DNA of 64,000 nt from Arthrobacter cryoconiti (GCF_020905375.1 NZ_JAJJBU010000003.1:558001-622000), one strand, 5' to 3'. Positions 42,593 through 52,333 are shown, numbered from the stretch's first letter. Notes: generated from the letters alone by a model not told the origin. A program made the numbers and translations.

Positions 42593-45136
42593 GTGCGTAT
42601 TCCACTGACTTGGCTGCGCGAGTATGCGCAGATACCGGCGGGAGCAACCGCCGAAGATATCATGACCGATCTGGTCAAGGTAGGTTTTGAAGAAGAAGAT
42701 GTCCACCGTCCGCTGGATTCCATCAGCGGTCCGATTGTGGTTGGCCAGGTTCTTTCTAAAGAGCCAGAACCGCAAACCAACGGCAAGACCATCAACTGGT
42801 GTTCGGTGCGCGTGGTTCCTGAAGGAACGGCGCAGACCCTGGACATTGAGGGCATCGACCCGACAGGTGTGCAAGGGATCGTCTGCGGAGCGCACAACTT
42901 CGAGGTAGGTGACAAGGTCGTTGTTACCCTGCCGGGATCGGTGCTGCCCGGAGATTTCCGGATAACCCCCCGCAAGACGTATGGCCATGTCTCGGCAGGG
43001 ATGATCGCCTCCGTCCGGGAGCTGGGCATTGGCGAGGACCACGACGGCATCCTGGTCCTGGCGACTCTGGGACTTGACCCGGAGGTGGGCTCTGACGCGC
43101 TGGAACTGCTGGGCTTGAGGGACGAAGCCGCCGAAATCAATGTCACCCCTGACCGCGGCTACGTCTTCAGTATTCGCGGCGTGGCGCGCGAGTACTCTCA
43201 TGCCACCGCAACCAAGTTCATCGATCCAGTCTCACGCGTAGCCGTCACGGCCGCCACCGGCCAGGGCTACGCTGTCCGCTTCGAGGATCAAGCACCCATT
43301 TACGGGAAGCCTGGCTGCGACCGTTTTGTGGCACGCACGGTGACCGGCATCAACCCGTCCGCGCCCACCCCGATCTGGATGTCCTCACGACTGCGCCTGG
43401 CAGGCATGCGCTCCATCTCCTTGCCAGTGGATATCTCCAATTACGTCATGCTGGAGCTTGGACAGCCGCTACACTTCTACGACGCTGACAAGCTCACCGG
43501 TGAAATCGTTGTGCGCCGTGCAAAAGATGGGGAAACCCTGAAAACCATTGACGCCAAGGTACGCAAGCTCGACTGCGAGGACTTGCTCATCACTGATGGG
43601 TCCGGAGCCTTAGGCATTGCCGGTGTCATGGGAGGAGCGGCCACCGAGGTTAGCTCAGCTACCTCCAATGTACTCATTGAAGCGGCGCATTTTGAGGAAA
43701 TTTCCATTGCCCGTTCGCGTCGACGGCACAAGCTGCCCTCCGAGGCATCCAAGCGCTTTGAACGCGGCGTGGATTGGCAAGTAGCCGATATAGCCGCCCA
43801 GCGCGCAGTGGATCTGCTTGTTGAACTGGCCGGCGGCACAGAGGAAATCACCGTCACCGATGTGGGCACACGGCCGGCGCCCGTGGCTGTGTTCCTGCCG
43901 AGCGGATTCGCCTCCAGACGTATCGGCATCAACTTCACGACGGAGCAGGTTGTGGGCTCGCTGGAAGCTCTCGGTGCTGTTGTTGAGACCGTCGACGGCG
44001 GCCATTTAGTCACAGCCCCCAGCTGGCGGTTCGACATGGTCACCCCCGAGGACCTCACGGAGGAAGTAGCCCGTTTGGTGGGGTACGAGAAAATTCCTGC
44101 CACCTTACCTACGGCCCCTCCAGGACGTGGCTACTCACGCATGCAACAGCAGCGTCGCCGCGCCGTTCAGGCGCTGGCTGACTCTGGCCTGACTGAGGTA
44201 CTGGCTTACCCGTTCGTCTCCAAGGTCTCTAATGACACCTTCGGTGTTGCTGCCGCCGGTGCCGAACGAACAGCGGTAAAGCTGGCAAACCCGCTAAGCG
44301 AGGAATTCGGTTACCTCCGTACGTCCTTGCTTCCTGGCCTGATTGAAATTGCTAAACGCAACCATTCCCGTGGATCCAATGATCTGGCGTTGTTCGAGTC
44401 CGGTCTGGTGTTCTTGCCAGAAGGTACCTTCGGCACGGCGTCGATCCCGCCGCTGGGCGTTAAGCCGTCCGAGGAGGTTCTGGATGCCTTGTATGAGGGC
44501 ATCCCCTACCAGCCTCTGACGATCGGCGCGCTGTTCACCGGAAAGGATTCCCCTGCCGCGCCCGGACACACCCCGCGCTCGTGGGACTGGGCAGATGCCG
44601 TTGATGCTGCTCAACTTCTCGCTGAGGTAACGGGAGTGGAACTGCTGGTGGAGCAGGGCTCACATCAAGCTTTTCACCCGGGACGTGCCGCGGTGCTGAA
44701 GCTGCGCAACGGAGACGTTGTTGGTTACGCCGGTGAACTTCACCCGAAGTTGCTCAGTGACGCTCACTTACCGGCTCGCACTGTTGCTATGGAAATCAAT
44801 GCTGAGAAGGTCTTCAACGCTGCGGCGGACGTAATTGTGGCCAAGCCGATCTCAACGTTTCCGGTAGCTACCCAGGACGTCGCCCTGGTAGTTCGCGCCG
44901 GTATCCCGGCAATGACTGTGCTCGAAACCTTGCGTGAAGGCGCTGGTGAACTGTTGGAGTCCGTGGCCTTGTTTGACGAATATCAGGGTGCGGGAATTCC
45001 GGAGGGAAGTAAGTCTCTGGCCTTCGGTCTGCGCTTCCGTGCAATGGATCGCACACTGACAGCCGATGAAGCCTCGGCTGCCCGCGGATCGGCCGTGGAG
45101 CTGGCGGCAACGCGATTCGGGGCCACGCAGCGCTAG
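42593..45136 (+). CDS. pheT: Phenylalanine--tRNA ligase beta subunit
   Basis: 847 residues, GTG start. Contains the tRNA-binding OB fold near 40-155 (VVGQVLSKEPEP), the B3/4 editing domain near 210-390, the B5 domain near 400-480 and the anticodon-binding FDX-ACB domain at the end (GSKSLAFGLRFRAMDRTLTA). Full length. Ends before a long bidirectional terminator. Confidence 0.98.
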   Translation: MRIPLTWLREYAQIPAGATAEDIMTDLVKVGFEEEDVHRPLDSISGPIVVGQVLSKEPEPQTNGKTINWCSVRVVPEGTAQTLDIEGIDPTGVQGIVCGAHNFEVGDKVVVTLPGSVLPGDFRITPRKTYGHVSAGMIASVRELGIGEDHDGILVLATLGLDPEVGSDALELLGLRDEAAEINVTPDRGYVFSIRGVAREYSHATATKFIDPVSRVAVTAATGQGYAVRFEDQAPIYGKPGCDRFVARTVTGINPSAPTPIWMSSRLRLAGMRSISLPVDISNYVMLELGQPLHFYDADKLTGEIVVRRAKDGETLKTIDAKVRKLDCEDLLITDGSGALGIAGVMGGAATEVSSATSNVLIEAAHFEEISIARSRRRHKLPSEASKRFERGVDWQVADIAAQRAVDLLVELAGGTEEITVTDVGTRPAPVAVFLPSGFASRRIGINFTTEQVVGSLEALGAVVETVDGGHLVTAPSWRFDMVTPEDLTEEVARLVGYEKIPATLPTAPPGRGYSRMQQQRRRAVQALADSGLTEVLAYPFVSKVSNDTFGVAAAGAERTAVKLANPLSEEFGYLRTSLLPGLIEIAKRNHSRGSNDLALFESGLVFLPEGTFGTASIPPLGVKPSEEVLDALYEGIPYQPLTIGALFTGKDSPAAPGHTPRSWDWADAVDAAQLLAEVTGVELLVEQGSHQAFHPGRAAVLKLRNGDVVGYAGELHPKLLSDAHLPARTVAMEINAEKVFNAAADVIVAKPISTFPVATQDVALVVRAGIPAMTVLETLREGAGELLESVALFDEYQGAGIPEGSKSLAFGLRFRAMDRTLTADEASAARGSAVELAATRFGATQR

Positions 45137-45155
45137 CTTAAGTATCTGGGCGCGA

Positions 45156-45210
45156 AAAAGGTCCTGAATAGCTTTGACTAAAGATCAGTCAAAGCTATTC
45201 GGGACCTTTT
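45156..45210. terminator. Long bidirectional terminator between pheT and ppk2
   Basis: A 24-bp stem with one G-T pair (AAAAGGTCCTGAATAGCTTT and onward, mirrored at 45187-45210) around the loop AAAGATC. The stem ends in AAAA/TTTT, giving a T run on both strands, so it can stop pheT and the convergent ppk2. Confidence 0.9.
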
Positions 45211-45227
45211 GCTTTCAGCGGCGGTTC

Positions 45228-46112
45228 CTAGAACTCTTCGCCTTCTCCCACGACAGCTGAGGCAGGGCCAACGATGCACGGATCAGGGACGCCCACCAGC
45301 TCTTGGTCTTTACCCGTATAGTCAAACAAACTCAACACATGGCGCATAGCCCCCAACCTGGCCCGTTTCTTATCGTTGGACTTCACCACAGTCCACGGCG
45401 CGTGGCGGGTGTCAGTCTTTTTGAACATGCGTTCTTTAGCCGCGGTGTACGCATCCCACTTGTCCAGTGAGGCGAGGTCCATGGGGGAGAGCTTCCACTG
45501 TCGGACCGGGTCCACTTGACGGATGATGAACCGGGTTCGCTGCTCGGCTTGTGTGACGGAAAACCAAAACTTGATGACCGTTATGCCATCGTTGGCCAAC
45601 ATACGTTCAAACAACGGTGCCTGCCGGATGAACTCGTCGTATTGGTCCTTGGAACAAAAGTCCATAACCCGCTCCACGCCCGTGCGGTTATACCAAGAGC
45701 GGTCAAAGAGCACCATTTCTCCGGCGCTCGGCAGGTGGGCCACATACCGCTGAAAATACCACTGCGTAGACTCACGTTTGCTTGGCTTTTCCAGTGCGAC
45801 GACCCTGGTTCCCCGAGGATTCAGGTGCTCAGTAAAACGCTTGATGGTCCCGCCCTTGCCAGCGGCATCGCGGCCCTCAAACAAAATGACCACGCGTCGC
45901 CCGGTAGCCTTGATCCATTGCTGAAGTTTGAGTAGTTCAATCTGTAGCAATCGTTTTTCAACGTCGTAGACATCACGCTCCAGCCTGGCTTCGTAGGGAT
46001 AGCCGTCCCGCCACGTATCCACCGCTGATCCGTCCGGGGCTAAAAGCGTTGGATCGTCGTCGTCGTTATCAATAACTAAGTAACCGGTGAAGTCTTGGTG
46101 CGCTTGATTCAT
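45228..46112 (-). CDS. ppk2: Polyphosphate kinase 2
   Basis: 294 residues from the ATG at 46112. A longer in-frame start would run through the opposite-strand sfp-like gene and is rejected. GRDAAGKGG (80-88) is Walker A and DRSWYNRTGVERVM is the Walker B/lid region of class I PPK2. It transfers phosphate between polyphosphate and nucleoside diphosphates. The gene is divergent from the phosphopantetheinyl transferase across 55 bases. Confidence 0.95.
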   Translation of the reverse strand: MNQAHQDFTGYLVIDNDDDDPTLLAPDGSAVDTWRDGYPYEARLERDVYDVEKRLLQIELLKLQQWIKATGRRVVILFEGRDAAGKGGTIKRFTEHLNPRGTRVVALEKPSKRESTQWYFQRYVAHLPSAGEMVLFDRSWYNRTGVERVMDFCSKDQYDEFIRQAPLFERMLANDGITVIKFWFSVTQAEQRTRFIIRQVDPVRQWKLSPMDLASLDKWDAYTAAKERMFKKTDTRHAPWTVVKSNDKKRARLGAMRHVLSLFDYTGKDQELVGVPDPCIVGPASAVVGEGEEF

Positions 46113-46167
46113 GGCCCGAGCGTAATGCGGCTGAATAGACGAAAAACCAACAGGAGATGGAGTAGAG

Positions 46168-46845
46168 GTGAACGAATCCTTTTCTAATGACGCCCAGCGG
46201 GTACTTCCCACTGTGCGGGCCTTTGACTTGGCAACTATGGATGGCGTCCCGGCCGAGTCCTTGGACGGAGCCGAACAGGCACGTGCCGCAGGCATGATGG
46301 ATGCGAAAAGTCGTGAGCACTTCATTGCCGGAAGGGTTGCACAGCGAATCATGGCAGCAGAGTTGCTCCATGCCAAACCGCAGGAGCTGTTGGCAGCCTA
46401 CTTATGCCCCGATTGCGGTCCCCAACCGCGTTCTTCGCACGGCCGTCCCGGCTATTTGCTCCACGGGGTGCCAGCGGCCTTATCCATCAGTTTTTCACGA
46501 AGCCACGGCTGGGCACTGGCAGCTATGGTGCCCACGGCGGGTCTTCGCATAGGCATTGATTTGGAACATCGTGCCGCTGTGGGCTTTGCCGGGTTCGACG
46601 ACGTGGCGCTCAGTGCCGCGGAGAAGCTCAGTGTTCTTCGCCTTGCCCCTGATGCGCAGGACGCGTGGCGGGTAGCTGTATGGGCGCGCAAAGAAGCGCT
46701 GGCAAAACACTCGGGTCTGGGTTTGCGCACCGACCCACGGGAAATCCCGGCCTACCCCGAACCAGCTAAGGGCGTGGAGCTGTGGGATCTGGATCGCGAA
46801 GTGTTGGGACTGCCGGCTGGCTTCGCTGCGGCCTTGGCTTTTTAG
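46168..46845 (+). CDS. Sfp-type 4'-phosphopantetheinyl transferase
   Basis: 225 residues, GTG start with GGAG 5 bases upstream. RIGIDLEHR (D131, E133) and VWARKEALAKHSGLGL (W172, K175, E176, K180) are the magnesium and CoA-binding motifs of Sfp-type enzymes, which attach phosphopantetheine to carrier domains. ISFSRSHGWALAAM is the P1-like region. The nearest carrier protein is the T domain of the NRPS-like gene 2 kb away on the other strand, a likely client. Confidence 0.93.
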   Translation: MNESFSNDAQRVLPTVRAFDLATMDGVPAESLDGAEQARAAGMMDAKSREHFIAGRVAQRIMAAELLHAKPQELLAAYLCPDCGPQPRSSHGRPGYLLHGVPAALSISFSRSHGWALAAMVPTAGLRIGIDLEHRAAVGFAGFDDVALSAAEKLSVLRLAPDAQDAWRVAVWARKEALAKHSGLGLRTDPREIPAYPEPAKGVELWDLDREVLGLPAGFAAALAF

Positions 46846-46860
46846 CGGCCAAGGCCTTTT
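46830..46860 (+). terminator. Terminator overlapping the end of the phosphopantetheinyl transferase gene
   Basis: GGCCTTGGC (46830-46838) pairs with GCCAAGGCC (46848-46856), followed by TTTT. The left arm is within the last codons of the gene and the stop lies in the loop. Confidence 0.7.
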
Positions 46861-48277
46861 AGCGGCGGTGGGGGAGCGGTGGGATCGATTGTTGGTACAA
46901 CCATGGCGTAAGGATCGCGGCGGCTGAAAAGCCGGAAACCTCGCAGCAGAGCTGATCGGCCAGGATCACAAACGCTGCGGTGGACACTGAACCGTGCTGA
47001 TTCTGTGCCGCCCAGCGTTGAAGCAGGGGGAAGAAGAGCGATTCTCCGACGGCACAACGGATGGCTTCAAGCGCCAGCGCACCGCGTTTATACACGACGT
47101 CGTCGAACATCTTTGTGGGCCCGGGATCGCCAATGATCACGTCATTGGGTTCCAGCAGCAGTTTTGCATGCGCTGCGGCTGCGCGCTCAAGAACGCTCAG
47201 GGAGCCGCTTTCCTCGGACCAAAGCCACTCGGCGTAGCAGGCGAAACCCTCATGGAGCCAGATGTCGCGCCACGACGCAAGCGTAAGTGAATTACCAAAC
47301 CATTGGTGAGAGAGTTCGTGGGCGATCAAACGCTGTGCTTCCCAGTCGCGTTCGAGGTGGTTACTGCCCAGAATGGACAGCGACTGCGCTTCGAGCGGGA
47401 TTTCCAGAACGTCCTCCGTCACCACGACCGTATAAGCATCGAAAGGGTAGGGTCCAAAACAGGCTGTGAAAACATCCAGCATTTCTCGCTGCCGAGCGAG
47501 GGCCAGGGATGCTTTGGCTTGGAGTTTTTTAGACACCGCCACCGTAATGGGTACTTGGGCCGGTCCGGGTGGAATGGGCAGGCTCAGTAGCCTGTACCGA
47601 CCGATTTGAAGCGTGGCGAGGTAGGTGGACATGGGTGCAGATTGTTCGTACACCCATGTTTCCCGGCTGGACTTTTTTGTCTGCGAGGTCAGAACACCGT
47701 TACATACCACGGTGTAGTCCGCGTCGGTGGTGACAGTAAAGCGATAGGACGCTTTATCGTCGGCCCGGTCATTGCAAGGGAACCACGTCGGGGCCCCCGT
47801 GGGCTGGCCGGCGACTAGCACGCCGTCGTTCAGTTCCTCCCAACCAACGTCACCCCATTCGCCGTCGTCCGGGGCAGGAAAGCCACTGTAACGAATATCC
47901 ATGGTGAAGTCCGTGCCGGCCTCCAGCGGGGTGGGCAGGCGCAACTGTAGTTTCCCGTGCAGCGCAGAGTGCTTCAGGACCCGAACTCCGTCCACAGAAG
48001 CCTTGTCCATGCCGACGCCGATCAGGTCAAGGTCCACATGGGTGAGGGGGACAAGCGCCCGTGCCGTGATGACGGCCCGCCCCGCAAGATGGTTCCCGGC
48101 GAGGCGGACTTGCAGATCTAATTCGTAATGTTCCACCGTATAGCTGGTGCTGCCGTGTAAAGGAATATATGAATCCGATGGCGCCGGAGTGAGAAGGGCC
48201 GCCAGCGCGCTGGTGGAAGGCCGCGGGCGGTGCAGGAATCTCATGCTGTGCTCGGTATCCAAATCGGTGGGGAACAT
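46859..48277 (-). CDS. M1-family zinc aminopeptidase
   Basis: 472 residues. HELSHQWFGN (H320, E321, H324) and E343 in LHEGFACYAEW form the HExxH-x18-E zinc site. The substrate motif usually reading GAMEN is PLEAQSL here, as in a subset of M1 enzymes. The protein stops soon after the catalytic domain, so it lacks the long C-terminal helical domain of PepN. No signal peptide. Its ATG overlaps the stop of the upstream Pls-type synthetase by one base (TAATG), showing tight coupling. Possible role: trimming or degrading the synthetase product. Confidence 0.92.
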   Translation of the reverse strand: MFPTDLDTEHSMRFLHRPRPSTSALAALLTPAPSDSYIPLHGSTSYTVEHYELDLQVRLAGNHLAGRAVITARALVPLTHVDLDLIGVGMDKASVDGVRVLKHSALHGKLQLRLPTPLEAGTDFTMDIRYSGFPAPDDGEWGDVGWEELNDGVLVAGQPTGAPTWFPCNDRADDKASYRFTVTTDADYTVVCNGVLTSQTKKSSRETWVYEQSAPMSTYLATLQIGRYRLLSLPIPPGPAQVPITVAVSKKLQAKASLALARQREMLDVFTACFGPYPFDAYTVVVTEDVLEIPLEAQSLSILGSNHLERDWEAQRLIAHELSHQWFGNSLTLASWRDIWLHEGFACYAEWLWSEESGSLSVLERAAAAHAKLLLEPNDVIIGDPGPTKMFDDVVYKRGALALEAIRCAVGESLFFPLLQRWAAQNQHGSVSTAAFVILADQLCCEVSGFSAAAILTPWLYQQSIPPLPHRR

Positions 48278-51200
48278 TAGGCGCGGTCGGCGAATTCTGG
48301 TCCCTTCCAGGGACTGATGGGGTTGCCCATCCAGTAACTGCTAGCAGGTACCGTTTCGCCACGCATGACCAGGGATGCCGGACCCACGGTACCGCTGCGA
48401 GCTATTCGCGCCGCTGGCAGGATAACTCCATGCGGACCCATGGTGGCTCCCTCCTCCAGAGTAACCGTATCGATGGCCATGACTCTGTCATGGAAGAGGT
48501 GGGTCTGGATCACGCAGCCGCGGTTGACGGTGGAACTTGCGCCCAGTGTGACCAGATCGGCTTCCGGTAGCCAGTAGCTCTCACACCATGCGCCATGGCC
48601 GATCTTGGCACCTAATGCACGCAACCACCAGACCATGGCAGGCGTGCCCACAGCGGCGCGTGCAAACCACGGAGCGCTGACCATCTCAATGAAAGTATCC
48701 ACCACCTCATTGCGCCAAATGAATGAACTCCACAACGGGTGCTCGCTGCGTTTGATCCGCCCCACGAGAAGCCACTTGGCAGCCACGGAACTACCTGCGG
48801 CAAAGGCCCCTGCCGACACCATCACGATGCCGCTGACAACGGCCGCTAGCCAGTAGCCACCAGCTTGAGCAACGGCGTCAAGCACGCACAGCACTGCGCA
48901 CGCCACAGCTACGGTAAGCACGGTGGGAACCAGACGGCAGCTTTCCCAGAGAGCCCGAGCTACTTTTAGCCGGAGTGGTGGAGCGAAGGTCAGCGACTCG
49001 TCGGTGTTTAGATTAGTCCGGCGCAAGCGTACGGGCGGACTGCCCAACCACGAGGTGCCCGCTTTTGCCTTCGCAGGGGCAGCAGATAAGACGGCCACCA
49101 ACGAGTTGCGAGGCATGGTGCGGCCCGCAGCCGCCATCCCCGAATTACCAAGGAACGAGCGTTTGCCAACCTTGGCTGGCGCAATGTGAATGTATCCGCC
49201 GCCCAGTTCGTATGAGGCGATCATGGTGTCATCAGCCAGGAAAGCTCCGGAACCAATGGTTGTCATTTTAGGCAGCAGCAGCACTGTAGAGGCTTCCACG
49301 TTCTTGCCGACCTTGGCCCCCAACAGCCGCAGCCAGAGTGGAGTGAATAAGCTTGAATAGATTGGGAAGAGGAGATCGCGCGCCATATCCAGGACCCGCT
49401 CTGTGGCCCAGACCTGCCAGCCTATGCGGCTGCGAACAGGGTAGTGTCCTTCGCGGAGCCCCACACCGAGCAGGCGAACCGTCGCCATGATCAGCACCAG
49501 CAAGGTGAAAAACCAGGTCAGCGCGGCAAGCGGCACAACCCTCAAGAGAATCGGGGTAGCAGCAAAGAAGGACTGCTGACCGTTAACGGCTCCCAGCACG
49601 ACGGCGATGGCGGCGGCAGCGGCGAGGAACGGAATCAGCGACAAGATGGCAGATGCAACGGCAAACAGGATTCCCACGTGCTTTGGGGTAGGAGTGCGCT
49701 GTTCCGGCCACGACTGCGTGGCCTTGCCAGTCCGTTCCGCTGGGGATCCGGAGACGGTTACTCCCGGTTTGACCTTGCCGCGCACTGCGGAGCCCGGGGC
49801 AACGTGGGCCCCGGCCCCGATGCGGGCGCCAGGCATCACCGTGCTACGCGCCCCAACGACCGCGCCCGTTCCCACGGAAATCTCACCAATGTGAACCCAG
49901 TCGCCATCTATCCACCAACCGGATAGATCCACTTCCGGTTCAATGGAGGCGCCCTCAGCCAAACGCAGAAGTCCAGTCACTGGTGGGACCGAGTGAAGAT
50001 CTACGTTCTTGCCGATCTTTGCCCCTAAGGCGCGGGCGTAATACGGCACCCAGGGCGCACTGGCTAAGGTGACGGCACCGACCATATCGGCGATTTGTTC
50101 TGCTAACCACAGCCGCAGATGAACCTTGCCTGAGCGCGGATAGCTACCCGGGCGCACTGCTCGCAAGAGGAGACGAGCCGCCAGTACAGAGATTCCCATG
50201 CGTCCCCACGGCGACACAAAGAGCACCCAGGAAAGGGCGACCCACCACCAGGAAATGGTTGGTCCGCTCAGCAGGAAACCTTGCCACGCGGCAATATTAT
50301 TCAACGCCATCAAGTAGGTGAGCCAGCGCATTCCCACGAGAACGTGCAGGGGTGCGCCCATGAGCGTCTGAAAGATTTGGGAACTTCTTCGGGTTCTACC
50401 CACAGTGCGGTTGACGGCTTTAGTTGCGTTGCCGGTGGGCACGGAGCCCACAGCAAGTTCAAGCAGGGCTCCAATCCGGGGGTGCGAGTAGACGTCGGCC
50501 ACGGTAATGCGCGGGTAGCGCTGTCGAAGCGCCGAAACGAGCTGGGCAGCGGCAAGACTGCCGCCTCCACTGGCAAAGAAGTCGGTGTCCAGCGATGACG
50601 GGTCACCGCCCAAGACGGCACGCCATTGTTCCAGCACCCATGCGCCGTCCGGATCCAACGTCCCGCTCAGGGAGTCTGCGTCATCCGCGGATTGTTCCAA
50701 AGGCCACGGTAGAGCGTTCCGATCCACCTTTCCGCTGATTTTGGTGGGCAGGGAATCGGCAACAGTGAGGAGGGGGATCAAGGACGCCGGCAAAGAGATT
50801 TCGAGCAGAGCTCGGAGAGCAAGAACATCCGGGATGATCCCGGCAGCGGGCACCAGATAACCTACCAAGAGTTGGCTGCCACCTGCCGTTTCTTGGACGG
50901 CTGCGGCGGCCCCTGCGATGTTGGGCAGGCTTTGCAACGCTGCGTCGATTTCACCTAGTTCAATGCGGCGTCCTGCCAGTTTCACTTGGTCATCAGCCCG
51001 TCCCATGAACACCAGACCGTCGCGATCAAGCCTGACTAAATCTCCGGATCTGTACGCACGTTCCCAGCCAAACGCGGGCATTGGTGCATATTTTTCGGCA
51101 TCTTTCTCCGGATCGAGATAGCGGGCTAAGCCAACGCCTGCGATGATCAGTTCGCCCACTTCTCCTTCCGCAACGGGAGCGCCGCTCGAATCGACAACGG

Positions 51201-52254
51201 CCAAGTCCCACCCGTTGAGGGGCAGCCCTATCCGGACGGGTCCGGCTCCGCCCAAGGGGGCGGCGCACGCCACAACTGTCGCTTCGGTAGGGCCATAAGT
51301 GTTCCATACCTCCCTGCCATGAACCGCCAGCCTGGCGGCCAGATCTGGAGGGCAGGCTTCTCCACCAAAAATAAGGAGTCGAACGGATTCCAGTGCTTCA
51401 ACAGGCCAAAGAGCGGCCAGGGTTGGCACGGTGGAAACGATGGTTATGCCGTGTGAAATCAGCCAGGGACCCAGGTCCATGCCTGAACGGACCAGTGAGC
51501 GTGGTGCTGGCACCAAAGCCGCTCCGGAGCGCCATGCCAGCCACATCTCTTCGCAAGAGGCGTCGAAAGCTACGGAAAGCCCGGCCAGAACCCGATCTTC
51601 AGGCCCGATTGGATCGCACGGCAGAAAGATGCGAGCTTCCGCGTCCACGAATGCTGCGGCGGAACGATTGCTAACAGCAACCCCTTTGGGAGTACCTGTT
51701 GAACCCGACGTGAAAATGATCCATGCGTCGTCGCTGGGAATCGGGTCTCTTTCCTCTGCTACTGCGGAGCCGATTTCACGAGACTCCGTTGTGGGGGGCG
51801 TCGCTGCCTGCTCGCCTAGCACAGCTGCCACAGCGGCTTCCCGGAAGACGAGCGCGGCCCGCTCCTGTGGATCGTCGGCATCCACCGGAACATACGCCGC
51901 GCCGATGGAGAGAATGGCCAAAATGGCCAAGTAGAGTCCGGACGTGCCGGAGGGTATCCGCACACCAATTCTGTCCCCGGCTCCCAGACCGGAGCGTCTC
52001 AATTCCGTGGCTTTTGTGCGCACTGCTTTCAGCAATTCCTCGTAGCTGAGGGCTTTGACACCGTCATCCAGCGCCGTAGCGTCCGGGTGGGCCTGCGCAG
52101 TTGCCATGAATACTTCCCACAGCGTCCTGGGCTCCGATGCCAGTTCGCTACCAGGCATTTGCGCGGCATATTCAACTGCCACGGAGCTTCTCGCATCGGA
52201 CTGTGGCTGGGCACTGTTCATGGTGGCAGGGTTCACCGCTCCACCGTGCACCAT
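48277..52254 (-). CDS. Pls-type non-ribosomal peptide synthetase (A-T plus three membrane/beta-helix modules)
   Basis: 1325 residues (an ATG at 52221 is an alternative start). Adenylation domain about 45-515: FTSGSTGTPKGVAVS (181-195), NTYGPTEATVV, YRSGDLVRLD and catalytic K509. Carrier domain: FFASGGGSL with S566. Then three repeats of membrane helices (about 640-700, 866-935, 1111-1166), each tied to a hexapeptide beta-helix opened by LGAKIG, LGAKVG or LGAKIG (743, 978, 1214). This is the layout of epsilon-poly-L-lysine synthetase. Pocket residues D231, A232, E235, S274, I295, G297, T319, V327, V328 (plus K509) resemble lysine codes. No condensation or thioesterase domain. The product is predicted, not known. 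Confidence 0.9.
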   Translation of the reverse strand: MVHGGAVNPATMNSAQPQSDARSSVAVEYAAQMPGSELASEPRTLWEVFMATAQAHPDATALDDGVKALSYEELLKAVRTKATELRRSGLGAGDRIGVRIPSGTSGLYLAILAILSIGAAYVPVDADDPQERAALVFREAAVAAVLGEQAATPPTTESREIGSAVAEERDPIPSDDAWIIFTSGSTGTPKGVAVSNRSAAAFVDAEARIFLPCDPIGPEDRVLAGLSVAFDASCEEMWLAWRSGAALVPAPRSLVRSGMDLGPWLISHGITIVSTVPTLAALWPVEALESVRLLIFGGEACPPDLAARLAVHGREVWNTYGPTEATVVACAAPLGGAGPVRIGLPLNGWDLAVVDSSGAPVAEGEVGELIIAGVGLARYLDPEKDAEKYAPMPAFGWERAYRSGDLVRLDRDGLVFMGRADDQVKLAGRRIELGEIDAALQSLPNIAGAAAAVQETAGGSQLLVGYLVPAAGIIPDVLALRALLEISLPASLIPLLTVADSLPTKISGKVDRNALPWPLEQSADDADSLSGTLDPDGAWVLEQWRAVLGGDPSSLDTDFFASGGGSLAAAQLVSALRQRYPRITVADVYSHPRIGALLELAVGSVPTGNATKAVNRTVGRTRRSSQIFQTLMGAPLHVLVGMRWLTYLMALNNIAAWQGFLLSGPTISWWWVALSWVLFVSPWGRMGISVLAARLLLRAVRPGSYPRSGKVHLRLWLAEQIADMVGAVTLASAPWVPYYARALGAKIGKNVDLHSVPPVTGLLRLAEGASIEPEVDLSGWWIDGDWVHIGEISVGTGAVVGARSTVMPGARIGAGAHVAPGSAVRGKVKPGVTVSGSPAERTGKATQSWPEQRTPTPKHVGILFAVASAILSLIPFLAAAAAIAVVLGAVNGQQSFFAATPILLRVVPLAALTWFFTLLVLIMATVRLLGVGLREGHYPVRSRIGWQVWATERVLDMARDLLFPIYSSLFTPLWLRLLGAKVGKNVEASTVLLLPKMTTIGSGAFLADDTMIASYELGGGYIHIAPAKVGKRSFLGNSGMAAAGRTMPRNSLVAVLSAAPAKAKAGTSWLGSPPVRLRRTNLNTDESLTFAPPLRLKVARALWESCRLVPTVLTVAVACAVLCVLDAVAQAGGYWLAAVVSGIVMVSAGAFAAGSSVAAKWLLVGRIKRSEHPLWSSFIWRNEVVDTFIEMVSAPWFARAAVGTPAMVWWLRALGAKIGHGAWCESYWLPEADLVTLGASSTVNRGCVIQTHLFHDRVMAIDTVTLEEGATMGPHGVILPAARIARSGTVGPASLVMRGETVPASSYWMGNPISPWKGPEFADRA

Positions 52255-52333
52255 CAGGATGAACGGGAGTTGAACTTCAGGTTACGAGTTAGACTCTGCG
52301 AGGCCATCATTGATCGCCCCGCCAGCACGACGG

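Noticed and set aside
46113-46376. N-terminal extension of ppk2 by 88 codons
   Set aside because: It runs through the opposite-strand phosphopantetheinyl transferase, has no PPK2 homology, and the family start fits the ATG at 46112.
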